Part shown: positions 9,183 through 18,033 of the stretch, piece by piece
Position numbering within the stretch: position 1 is the stretch's first letter
Layout of the letters: each line of letters starts with the position of its first letter
NCBI RefSeq assembly: GCF_014655595.1
Contig: NZ_BNBL01000007.1
Location: 15,909-79,908 of the forward strand
Origin: Streptomyces griseocarneus
Lineage (GTDB): Bacteria; Actinomycetota; Actinomycetes; Streptomycetales; Streptomycetaceae
Length of the DNA: 64,000 nt
Reading direction: 5' to 3'
The notes under the pieces: model-generated
Databases searched by the model: none
Told to the model about the DNA's origin: nothing
Seen by the model: only the letters and a program-made list of their open reading frames with translations
Made by a program: the position numbers and the translations under genes

Positions 9183-11312
9183 GTGGCGGAGCGGACGGTG
9201 GAGACCGGCGGACCGGCGGCGGCCCCGCCCGAGCGGCGGCTGCCCGCCCCCGGAATGAGCCCCCGTCAGACGGCCGTCGCCGCGCCGTCCCTGGCGGACC
9301 GTCCGTTCGTCGGCCGGCAGCGCGAGCTCAAGGAGCTGCGCGCCGACATCATCCGCACCGGCCTGGACACCCTCTCCGGCCGCAAGCAGCCGCGCGGCCG
9401 GGTCCTGCTCATCGCCGGCCGGCCCGGTTCCGGCCGCACCGCCCTCGCCGAGCAGCTGGCCCGCCAGCTCACCGGGGAATACCCGGACGGAGTACTGCGC
9501 GCCCGCCTCACGGGCACCGACGGCTCACCCGTACCCACCGAGCGCACCGCCCGCGCCCTGCTCGCCGCGCTCGGCGCGCCCGTGCCGGCCGGGGCCGAGG
9601 AGGACGAGCTGACGGCGGCGCTGCGGGCCGCGCTCGACGGCAAGCGGGCGTTGCTGCTGCTGGACGACGCGGCGGGCGCCGAGCAGGTGGACCCGCTGCT
9701 GCCGGACGAGCCGGAGTGCCTGGTCGTCGCCGTCTCCCGGGGGCCGTTGACGGGGGTGCCGGACGTACGGCCGTGCGCGCTCGGCGGCCTGGACAAGGCG
9801 GCCGCCGTCGACCTGCTGGAGTGGTACGCGGGCCCCACGAGGATCACCTGCGACCCGGTGGCCGCCGGCGCCGTCGTCGAGGAGTGCGGCGGCCAGCCGG
9901 CCGCGCTGGTGCTCGTCGGCGGCTGGCTGGCCGCCCACCCGAAGATGTCGGTGGTGGACGCGGCCAAGCGGCTGCGGGAGCCGCCGCCCACCGGGCGGAC
10001 CGAGAGCGCGGCCCGGCCGCTGGCGCGGGCGTTCTCACTGGCGTACGAGGCCCTGCCGCCCACCGCCGCCCGCACCCTGCACCTGCTGGCGCTGGCCCCG
10101 GCCGGGCTGGCCGACGCGCACGTCGCCTCCGCGCTGGCGGGCTGCTCGCTGACCACCGCCCAGTCCGTGCTGGAGGACCTGACGGCCCGTGGCCTGCTGC
10201 GGCTGGAGTCCCCGGAGGGCGAGGGCGGCGTGCTGCCCGCGCAGTACCGGGTGCCCGGCTGCCTGGCGCCCATCCTCACGGCGCTGCTGCAGGCACAGGA
10301 GCGGCCCGCCGAGACGGAGCTGGCCCGGGCCCGGATGCTGGAGCGGACGGTGCGGCAGCTGTACTCCTGCCGCGCGGTCACCGAGCGGAACGATCCGGCG
10401 GTCCGCCGCAGGATCGAGCAGCTGCCCAGACCCCTGCGCTTCCCCTCGCCCCGCGCCGCCGGGGAGTGGCTGCGGGCCCGGCTGCCCGCCCTGCTCGCCG
10501 CGGCCCGGCTGGCGGTGGAGGACGGCCGGCTCGACACCCTGGCCCGCCGGCTGGTCTCCGCGCTGACCCGGGCGCTGACGGCCCATCTGGGCCCGGAGGC
10601 CGCCGCGCCCGAGCTCTACGGTCTGCACCAGCTGGTCCTCGACGTGGCCCGGCGCTGCGAGATGCCGCTGGAGAAGGCTGCGGCGCTGCTCAACCTCGGC
10701 GACCTGGACGCCCGGGCCGGGCGCACCGCGGAGGCCCTCGAGCGCTACCGCCAGGCGCTGGACTCGGCGCGGGAGGCGGGCGATCCGTACGCCGTCAGCC
10801 GGGCGCTGGAGTCGGTCGGCGCCGCGCACCAGGAGCTGGGGGACTGGCAGCGGGCCGCCGACTGGTACCGGCGCGGCCTGGAGCTGCGGCTGACCCGGGG
10901 GGAGCTCGCCGACGAGGCGCGGCTGTACGGGCGGCTGGGCGCGGTGCACGCCTACGCGGGCCAGTGGACGGAGGCGCTGCGCGACTGGCGGGCCGCGGCC
11001 GCGGCGTGCCGCCGGCTGCGGGACGTGCCCGGGCACGCGCGGGCGCTGAGCGAGGCGGCGCGGGTGCTGGAGCACGCGGGGCGGCCGAGGGAGGCGCTGC
11101 GCACGTTCCAGGAGGCGGTGGAGTGCGCGCAGCAGGCGGGCGACGCCCGGCTGGAGGCCGCGGTGCGGACGCGGCTGGCGGACACCCTGGAGCGGGCGGG
11201 CGACGTCCCGGGCGCGGGGGCGCAGCGGCAGGCGGCCGAGCGGCTGCTGGAGCAGGCGGGTCGCGTCCCGTCGCAGGACGCCGCGTCACCCATAGGGGGC
11301 AACGCAGGGTAA
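9183..11312 (+). CDS. NB-ARC-like ATPase with C-terminal TPR repeats
   Basis: A 709-residue STAND-type protein resembling the ATPase and TPR parts of AfsR/SARP regulators, without a DNA-binding domain. The P-loop region reads AGRPGSGRTALAEQL, where Arg replaces the invariant Walker A lysine. The Walker B-like strand is ALLLLDDA. The middle (about 230-430) looks like the winged-helix part of NB-ARC proteins. The last 200 residues form TPR units such as AEALERYRQALDSAREAGDP. These proteins usually act as signal-responsive scaffolds; no effector domain is visible. The GTG at 9183 was chosen because GGGAG (9171-9175) is 7 bases upstream; the ATG at 9126 lacks a site. Its place in the core block is unexpected. 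Confidence 0.8.
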   Translation: MAERTVETGGPAAAPPERRLPAPGMSPRQTAVAAPSLADRPFVGRQRELKELRADIIRTGLDTLSGRKQPRGRVLLIAGRPGSGRTALAEQLARQLTGEYPDGVLRARLTGTDGSPVPTERTARALLAALGAPVPAGAEEDELTAALRAALDGKRALLLLDDAAGAEQVDPLLPDEPECLVVAVSRGPLTGVPDVRPCALGGLDKAAAVDLLEWYAGPTRITCDPVAAGAVVEECGGQPAALVLVGGWLAAHPKMSVVDAAKRLREPPPTGRTESAARPLARAFSLAYEALPPTAARTLHLLALAPAGLADAHVASALAGCSLTTAQSVLEDLTARGLLRLESPEGEGGVLPAQYRVPGCLAPILTALLQAQERPAETELARARMLERTVRQLYSCRAVTERNDPAVRRRIEQLPRPLRFPSPRAAGEWLRARLPALLAAARLAVEDGRLDTLARRLVSALTRALTAHLGPEAAAPELYGLHQLVLDVARRCEMPLEKAAALLNLGDLDARAGRTAEALERYRQALDSAREAGDPYAVSRALESVGAAHQELGDWQRAADWYRRGLELRLTRGELADEARLYGRLGAVHAYAGQWTEALRDWRAAAAACRRLRDVPGHARALSEAARVLEHAGRPREALRTFQEAVECAQQAGDARLEAAVRTRLADTLERAGDVPGAGAQRQAAERLLEQAGRVPSQDAASPIGGNAG

Positions 11313-11488
11313 CCGATCACCGACCTAAGAAACAGATGGCGTAACGCTCAAAGATTGGTGCATTGCAAGGCTAGACAGCGGGGGATCCTTCATTAGACTG
11401 GCAACGCCGCGATCGACGCGGTCTGCACTGGTGTGCCCGGGCATATCAGGAATAGCCTGTCATTCTCTGAACAAGGACCGTGATCGAC

Positions 11489-12604
<1,116 letters not shown>

Positions 12605-12646
12605 GTCGGCGCACGCCGTCGGCAGTCGACGAAAGAACAGCACTTA

Positions 12647-12681
12647 CCCGGCCGGGCCTTGTCGAGCAAGGCCCGGCCGGG
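12647..12681 (+). terminator. Terminator of ald
   Basis: CCCGGCCGGGCCTTG (12647-12661) pairs perfectly over 15 bp with CAAGGCCCGGCCGGG (12667-12681) around a 5-base loop, followed by GTGTTTCGCC. It lies 42 bases after the ald stop. Confidence 0.9.
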
Positions 12682-12792
12682 GTGTTTCGCCATGGTTTCG
12701 CCCGACCGTGATTCTTCCGGGTTAGGGGCCGTACACCCTTGACAGAAGCCTGTTCGATTGCCGACACATCGTGCCGTCTCCGGCGGATTGTG

Positions 12793-12822
12793 TTGCTGCG
12801 GACCGCCGACACGCCATAGAGT
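12793..12822 (+). promoter_or_regulatory. Possible promoter for the ParA/ScpAB operon
   Basis: TTGCTG (12793-12798) and TAGAGT (12817-12822) are separated by 18 bases, and the second matches the Streptomyces -10 pattern TAGNNT. A further TTGACA (12739-12744) lies upstream without a clear partner. The start codon is 73 bases downstream. Confidence 0.35.
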
Positions 12823-12894
12823 CGCCAACCGTCGGCATGGTGCCACGCTGACCTATCTAGATGTTTCCTGGTCACCAAGGAGGTAGGACGACTT

Positions 12895-14064
12895 GTGAAT
12901 GAGTCGACATTTGCTCCCGGGGGTGGTCACCCAGGAATGCCTGCGCTGGGCCAGAGTCCCGTGGGACTCCAAGCTGTCGGCTCCGTCGCTGTCCACACCT
13001 TCGCAGCCCACCAGAACATCCAGAGCATGACGACAGCCCACCAGAGCATGGACGGTCAACACGTGAACGCCATGGCCGGCAACCGGGGCGGGGCGGAATC
13101 CACCCGTCTCGCCGAGTACGAGGAAGTGCCGGACGGTCACTTCTACGACCCCGACGCGGAGTACGAGCCCGACCCCGAGTACGCGGCGACCCTCGCGCCC
13201 GACGCCGCCCGCCAGCGCCGCGAGCGCATCGGCCCCACCGGGCGTCCCCTGCCGTACTTCCCCATCCCCGGTCCGCTGGCCGACCACGGCCCGGCGAAGA
13301 TCATCGCGATGTGCAACCAGAAGGGCGGGGTCGGCAAGACCACCTCGACCATCAACCTGGGTGCCGCGCTCGCGGAGTACGGGCGCCGGGTGCTGCTCGT
13401 CGACTTCGACCCGCAGGGCGCGCTGTCCGTCGGGCTCGGAGTCAACCCGATGGAGCTGGACCTGACGGTCTACAACCTGCTCATGGAGCGGGGCATGCAG
13501 GCCGACGAGGTGCTCCTGAAGACGGCCGTGCCGAACATGGACCTGCTGCCCAGCAATATCGATTTGTCAGCGGCCGAGGTCCAGCTCGTCAGTGAGGTCG
13601 CCCGCGAGTCCACCCTCCAGCGGGCCCTGAAGCCCCTGATGGCGGACTACGACTACATCGTCATCGACTGCCAGCCCTCGCTCGGCCTGCTCACCGTCAA
13701 CGCCCTGACGGCCGCTCACAAGGTGATCGTGCCGCTGGAATGCGAGTTCTTCGCGCTGCGCGGCGTGGCCCTGCTCACCGAGACCATCGAGAAGGTCCAG
13801 GAGCGGCTCAACCCCGAGCTCGAGCTCGACGGCATCCTCGCCACGATGTACGACTCGCGCACCGTGCACAGCCGCGAGGTGCTCGCGCGCGTGGTCGAGG
13901 CGTTCGACGATCACGTCTACCACACGGTCATCGGCCGTACGGTCCGCTTCCCCGAGACCACGGTCGCGGGCGAGCCGATCACCACGTACGCGTCCAACTC
14001 CGTGGGCGCCGCCGCCTACCGTCAGCTGGCCAGGGAGGTGCTCGCCCGGTGTCACGCCGAGTGA
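12895..14064 (+). CDS. ParA-family ATPase (Soj-like, ScpAB-linked)
   Basis: A 389-residue ParA/MinD-superfamily ATPase, presumably acting in chromosome segregation or organisation. The deviant Walker A motif KGGVGKTT is at 143-150, with VLLVDFDPQGALSVGLG and the Walker B-type YDYIVIDCQPSLGLLTV after it. The first 130 residues are an unusual low-complexity extension (Gln, His, then acidic EPDPEY). The GTG at 12895 follows a near-perfect AAGGAGG (12877-12883). It is a second ParA-type gene, not the oriC-linked parA, because no parB or gid genes are near. Its stop overlaps the next start (GTGA), so it is coupled to the ScpAB genes, as with Rv1708-Rv1710 in M. tuberculosis. Confidence 0.92.
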   Translation: MNESTFAPGGGHPGMPALGQSPVGLQAVGSVAVHTFAAHQNIQSMTTAHQSMDGQHVNAMAGNRGGAESTRLAEYEEVPDGHFYDPDAEYEPDPEYAATLAPDAARQRRERIGPTGRPLPYFPIPGPLADHGPAKIIAMCNQKGGVGKTTSTINLGAALAEYGRRVLLVDFDPQGALSVGLGVNPMELDLTVYNLLMERGMQADEVLLKTAVPNMDLLPSNIDLSAAEVQLVSEVARESTLQRALKPLMADYDYIVIDCQPSLGLLTVNALTAAHKVIVPLECEFFALRGVALLTETIEKVQERLNPELELDGILATMYDSRTVHSREVLARVVEAFDDHVYHTVIGRTVRFPETTVAGEPITTYASNSVGAAAYRQLAREVLARCHAE

Positions 14065-14591
14065 GTCTGCCCGGCGCCGACGAACTGTTCCGCACCACCG
14101 GCGGCATGGGGCTGCAGTCCTCCTCCCCCCGCCGGAAGGCGAACGGCGAGACGCCGCCGAGGGTGCCGGGGCCGGGCGACGGCCCCGACGGCGAGCGTCC
14201 GGGCAAGGCGGCGGAACGGGACGGGCGCGCCCCGGCGGCCCCCGCCGCGGCCGGCCCGGAGCAGGACGGCGAGCGGCGCCCCGCCCCGCCGGAGCGCGAC
14301 CGCACCGGCGCGACCGCCCGTACGGCCGCCGAGCCCGCCACGGGCAAGCGGCGGGGCCGCGGCGCCGGCCGCCGGCCCAGCGGCCGCGAGCGGCACGACG
14401 AGAAGATCACCGTCTATGTCTCCGCCGAGGAGCTCATGGACCTCGAGCACGCCCGGCTGGTGCTGCGCGGCGAGCACGGGCTCGCGGTGGACCGGGGCAG
14501 GATCGTCCGGGAGGCCGTCGCCGTCGTCCTGGCCGACCTGGAGCAGCGCGGCGACGCGAGCATCCTCGTACGGCGCCTGCGCGGCCGCTGA
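14061..14591 (+). CDS. Small basic protein of the ParA-ScpAB operon (ribbon-helix-helix-like C-terminus)
   Basis: A 176-residue protein of unknown function. The first 110 residues are disordered-looking and rich in Pro, Ala, Arg and Gly, ending in a basic stretch (GKRRGRGAGRRPSGRER). The last 65 residues are ordered: DEKITVYVSAEELMDLEHAR, then a basic helix with DRGRIVREAVAVVLADLE. This beta-strand plus two helices recalls ribbon-helix-helix DNA-binding folds (inference). The GTG at 14061 overlaps the ParA-like stop as GTGA; the GTG at 14049 is an alternative. By position it could be the DNA-binding partner of the ParA-like ATPase, like a small ParB/ParG-type protein. Confidence 0.8.
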   Translation: MSLPGADELFRTTGGMGLQSSSPRRKANGETPPRVPGPGDGPDGERPGKAAERDGRAPAAPAAAGPEQDGERRPAPPERDRTGATARTAAEPATGKRRGRGAGRRPSGRERHDEKITVYVSAEELMDLEHARLVLRGEHGLAVDRGRIVREAVAVVLADLEQRGDASILVRRLRGR

Positions 14592-14675
14592 GCGGCTCCG
14601 CCGCGCTAGCCTCCTGCCGTACGCCCCTTCGGTCCGTACGGCCCCTTCCGCACCCGCACCACCTGGAAAACGTCG

Positions 14676-15599
14676 ATGCCCGCAGTCCCCGCCACCCCGG
14701 TCCGCCGTGCCCTGGGCCACGGCCCGGACGGGCCGCCGCCCCCGCCGGAGCGGGAGCCGGAGGAGACCGGGGAGGCCGGGAGCGAGGCCGGTGACGGCCG
14801 GTTCACGGTGCGGCTGGACAACTTCGAAGGGCCGTTCGACCTCCTGCTGCAGCTCATCGCCAGGCACAAGATGGACGTCACCGAGGTCGCCCTGTCCAAG
14901 GTCACCGACGAGTTCATGGCGCACATCCGCGCGATGGGTCCGGACTTCGACCTGGACCAGACGACCGAGTTCCTCGTCGTCGCCGCGACCCTCCTCGACC
15001 TCAAGGCCGCCCGGCTGCTGCCCGCCGCCGAGGTCGAGGACGAGGCGGACCTCGCCCTACTGGAGGCCCGCGACCTGCTGTTCGCGCGGCTGCTGCAGTA
15101 CCGGGCGTACAAGCGCATCGCGGAGATCTTCAGCGACCGGCTGGCCGCCGAGGACCGCCGCCGGCCCCGCACGGTCGGCCTGGAGCCGCACCACGCAGAG
15201 CTGCTGCCGGAGGTCGTCCTCGGCATCGGCCCCGAGCGCCTGGCCGAGCTGGCCGTCAGGGCGATGCGGCCCCGGCCGGCGCCGCAGGTCTACGTCGACC
15301 ACATCCACGCGCCGCTGGTCAGCGTCCGCGAACAGGCGGAGGTCGTCGTCGCCCGGCTGCGCGCGGAGGGCGAGGCGGCCTTCGGCCGGCTCATCGAGGA
15401 CGCCCCGGACACCCTGACCGTCGTGGCGCGCTTCCTGGCCCTCCTGGAGCTCTACCGCGAGCGCGTGGTGGTCCTGGACCAGGACGAGGCGCTGGGGGCC
15501 CTGATGGTCCGCTGGACGGGCGCGGAGGATGCCGCCCCGCTGGTGACCGACGAGTTCGACCGGGAGCCGGAGACCGAGCCCGAGGAGGGAACGGCGTGA
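14676..15599 (+). CDS. scpA: Segregation and condensation protein A
   Basis: A 307-residue kleisin ScpA, which bridges the SMC ATPase heads and binds ScpB to form the condensin-like complex that compacts the chromosome. The N-terminal SMC-binding motif is FTVRLDNFEGPFDLLLQLI, followed by KMDVTEVALSKVTDEFM and FLVVAATLLDLKAARLLP. The C-terminal winged helix (about 250-290) contains TVVARFLALLELYRE. A 45-residue Pro/Glu-rich extension precedes the core. The ATG at 14676 is the only sensible start. Its stop overlaps the scpB GTG. Confidence 0.96.
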   Translation: MPAVPATPVRRALGHGPDGPPPPPEREPEETGEAGSEAGDGRFTVRLDNFEGPFDLLLQLIARHKMDVTEVALSKVTDEFMAHIRAMGPDFDLDQTTEFLVVAATLLDLKAARLLPAAEVEDEADLALLEARDLLFARLLQYRAYKRIAEIFSDRLAAEDRRRPRTVGLEPHHAELLPEVVLGIGPERLAELAVRAMRPRPAPQVYVDHIHAPLVSVREQAEVVVARLRAEGEAAFGRLIEDAPDTLTVVARFLALLELYRERVVVLDQDEALGALMVRWTGAEDAAPLVTDEFDREPETEPEEGTA

Positions 15600-16255
15600 A
15601 CGAAGAGACACCAGCGACCGGGGAGGCGCCCGCGGGGGCGCCGGCCGTGGCGCTGCTCGACCTGAGGCCGGCCCTGGAGGCCGTGCTCATGATCGTCGAC
15701 GAGCCCGCCACCGAGGAACACCTCGCCGAGGTCCTCCAGCGGCCCCGCCGGGAGGTCGCCGCCGCCCTGCGCGAGTTGTCCGGCGACTACACCGCCCAGG
15801 GCCGGGGCTTCGACCTGCGGCAGGTGGCCGGGGGCTGGCGCTTCTTCACCCGCGCCGAGTACGCCGACGCCGTGGAGGCCTTCGTCCTCGACGGGCAGCA
15901 GACCCGCCTCACCCAGGCCGCGCTGGAGACCCTGGCCGTGGTCGCGTACCGTCAGCCGGTCAGCCGTTCGCGGGTCTCGGCCGTCCGCGGAGTGAACTGC
16001 GACGGCGTCATGCGCACCCTCCTCCAGCGCGGTCTGGTGGAGGAGGCGGGGACGGAACCCGAAACAGGTGCGATCCTGTACAGGACGACGAATTACTTTC
16101 TGGAGCGCATGGGCCTGCGCGGCCTGGACGAGCTCCCGGAGCTCGCCCCCTTCCTCCCCGAGGCGGAAGCGATCGAGGGCGACACTCAGGAAGGTGTGCC
16201 GTCGTTCGATCCGGACGCACCGGACACCGACGCAGACGACAAGACGGAACTTTGA
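15596..16255 (+). CDS. scpB: Segregation and condensation protein B
   Basis: A 219-residue ScpB with the usual tandem winged helices: LEAVLMIVDEPATEEHLAEV and later TLAVVAYRQPVSRSRVSAVR with GVNCDGVMRTLLQRGLVEE. It dimerises and binds ScpA in the SMC complex. The GTG at 15596 overlaps the scpA stop (GTGA), with GAGGAGG at 15582-15588. The stop TGA shares its last base with the ATG of the next gene, so translation of scpA, scpB and the pseudouridine synthase is coupled. The acidic C-terminal tail (about 195-219) is normal for streptomycete ScpB. Confidence 0.95.
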   Translation: MNEETPATGEAPAGAPAVALLDLRPALEAVLMIVDEPATEEHLAEVLQRPRREVAAALRELSGDYTAQGRGFDLRQVAGGWRFFTRAEYADAVEAFVLDGQQTRLTQAALETLAVVAYRQPVSRSRVSAVRGVNCDGVMRTLLQRGLVEEAGTEPETGAILYRTTNYFLERMGLRGLDELPELAPFLPEAEAIEGDTQEGVPSFDPDAPDTDADDKTEL

Positions 16256-17598
16256 TGCGAAGCAGCGGCAGGAACAGCGGAAGCGGCAACCGGGACGACC
16301 GGGGCGGTCGGGCAGGGTCTTCCCGCCCGGCGTCCGGGGGCGGGCGCGCGGGCGGCGGCCGTTCCGGCGGCGGACGCCCCGAGAGCGGCGGCCGCTCCGG
16401 TGGCGGGAGCTACGGCGGCGGTCGCTCCGGCGGCGGCAGCTACGGCGGCGGCGGTCGCTCCGGCGGTGGCGGCTACGGCGGCCGCTCCGAGGGCGGTCGT
16501 TACGAGGACCGTCGCGGCGGGGACCGGCGCGACGACCGCCGGGACGACCGGCAGCAGGAGCGTCCGCGCCGTCCGCGCCCCGAGGAGCGCCGTTACGACG
16601 TGGGCCCGGACGCCGAGCGCACCCGCGGCGGCGCCACCAGCGGCCGCCAGAGCGGTCCCACGAGCGGCCGCGGCGCGGCGGCCCGCGGCGGTGCCAAGGG
16701 CGGCCCCAAGCGCAGCTCCACGGCCGGCTCCGGCGGCCGCAGCAGCGGGCCCGCCCGCGGCCACGGCTACGCCCCCTCCCGCCCGCGCGAGCTCGATGCC
16801 AAGATCGAGGAGCGCAACCGGGAGCGGCACAACAAGCCGCAGGTCAAGACCCCCAAGACCTTCCCCGGCGCCGAGCAGGAGGGCGAGCGCCTGCAGAAGG
16901 TGCTGGCCCGGGCCGGCATGGGCTCGCGGCGTGCCTGCGAAGAGCTCATCGAGATGGCGCGCGTCGAGGTCAACGGCGAGATCGTCACCGAGCAGGGCCT
17001 GCGCGTGGACCCGGAGAAGGACGAGATCAAGGTCGACGGCCTGACGGTCGCCACCCAGTCGTACCTCTTCTTCGCGCTCAACAAGCCGGCCGGCGTCGTC
17101 TCCACCATGGAGGACCCCGACGGCCGCCAGTGCCTCGGCGACTACGTCACCAACCGCGACACCCGGCTCTTCCACGTCGGCCGTCTCGACACGGAGACCG
17201 AGGGCATCATCCTGCTCACCAACCACGGTGAGCTGGCCCACCGCCTCACGCACCCCAAGTACGGCGTGCAGAAGACGTACCTGGCGGCCATCACGGGCCC
17301 GCTGCCGCGTGACATCGGCAAGCAGCTCAAGAGCGGCATCCAGCTGGAGGACGGCTGGGCCCGCGCCGACAACTTCCGGGTCATCCAGCAGACCGGCAAG
17401 AACTACCTCGTCGAGGTGACCCTCCACGAGGGCCGCAAGCACATCGTGCGCCGCATGCTCGCCGAGGCCGGCTTCCCGGTCGAGAAGCTGGTCCGCACCG
17501 GCTTCGGCCCGATCCCCCTGGGCGACCAGAAGTCGGGCTGGCTGCGCCGCCTGACCAACACCGAGGTCGGCATGCTGATGCGCGAGGTGGAGCTCTAG
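16255..17598 (+). CDS. RsuA/RluB-family pseudouridine synthase with a Gly/Arg-rich N-terminal tail
   Basis: A 447-residue protein; the enzyme part is only the last 240 residues. The S4 RNA-binding domain starts at about 212 (LQKVLARAGMGSRRACEELI). The catalytic aspartate lies in GRLDTETEGIILLTN (about 309), and KTYLAAITGPLP and HEGRKHIVRRML follow, as in RsuA/RluB/RluE enzymes that isomerise uridine in rRNA. Residues 1-200 are a low-complexity tail of SGGG, YGGG and RR/DDRR repeats resembling eukaryotic RGG RNA-binding tails. The ATG at 16255 overlaps the scpB stop by one base. A perfect inverted repeat after the stop ends the operon. Confidence 0.93.
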   Translation: MRSSGRNSGSGNRDDRGGRAGSSRPASGGGRAGGGRSGGGRPESGGRSGGGSYGGGRSGGGSYGGGGRSGGGGYGGRSEGGRYEDRRGGDRRDDRRDDRQQERPRRPRPEERRYDVGPDAERTRGGATSGRQSGPTSGRGAAARGGAKGGPKRSSTAGSGGRSSGPARGHGYAPSRPRELDAKIEERNRERHNKPQVKTPKTFPGAEQEGERLQKVLARAGMGSRRACEELIEMARVEVNGEIVTEQGLRVDPEKDEIKVDGLTVATQSYLFFALNKPAGVVSTMEDPDGRQCLGDYVTNRDTRLFHVGRLDTETEGIILLTNHGELAHRLTHPKYGVQKTYLAAITGPLPRDIGKQLKSGIQLEDGWARADNFRVIQQTGKNYLVEVTLHEGRKHIVRRMLAEAGFPVEKLVRTGFGPIPLGDQKSGWLRRLTNTEVGMLMREVEL

Positions 17599-17605
17599 CA
17601 GGCCC

Positions 17606-17629
17606 CTCCCGGGGCTCCGGCCCCGGGAG
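17606..17629. terminator. Bidirectional terminator
   Basis: CTCCCGGGGC (17606-17615) pairs with GCCCCGGGAG (17620-17629) around a 4-base loop. It lies between the pseudouridine synthase and the convergent DUF952 gene and can serve both. Confidence 0.75.
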
Positions 17630-17638
17630 CCGGCCCGG

Positions 17639-18001
17639 CTACGACCAGAGGGCCAGCCCCGTCGCCCGGCCCTCCTCGTCCCGTTCGATCTCCATCATCC
17701 CCTCGACCGCGTCGCGGGTGATGCGCCCGAAGACGTGCGGGAAGAGGGTGCCGGGGTCCACCCCCGGCGGCGGGGCCGGGTCCGCGCTCTCCCAGCGGAC
17801 CATCACGTCGAGCTTGTGCTCGTCGATCAGCAGGACCATCAGCGGCCCCGGCACGTCGCGGTAGAACGCCGTCGCCACCGCCAGCGTGGTCGCCTCGTCG
17901 GGCGAGCAGTGGACGAAACCCTCCTCGGCCAGGGACGCGGGGGAGTAGGGGCGGTCGGGCACGGCAAGCCAGTCGTCCAGGGGAACCACGTGAAAGATCA
18001 T
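17639..18001 (-). CDS. DUF952 family protein
   Basis: A 120-residue cytoplasmic protein of the DUF952 family, function unknown. Family features are IFHVVPLDDW at the start, EGFVHCSPDEATTLAVATAF in the first third, LMVLLIDEHKL, and GTLFPHVFGRI near the end. The ATG at 18001 is the natural start. It diverges from tyrA: the start codons are only 32 bases apart, so the promoters must overlap or be leaderless. The convergent side faces the shared terminator at 17606-17629. Confidence 0.88.
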   Translation of the reverse strand: MIFHVVPLDDWLAVPDRPYSPASLAEEGFVHCSPDEATTLAVATAFYRDVPGPLMVLLIDEHKLDVMVRWESADPAPPPGVDPGTLFPHVFGRITRDAVEGMMEIERDEEGRATGLALWS

Positions 18002-18033
18002 GGGAAGGTTCTACCCCGACTAGGCTGGCCGGT

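Noticed and set aside
12739..12744. TTGACA as the promoter of the ParA operon
   Set aside because: No -10 of the TANNNT type occurs 16-19 bases downstream; the pair at 12793-12822 is more plausible.
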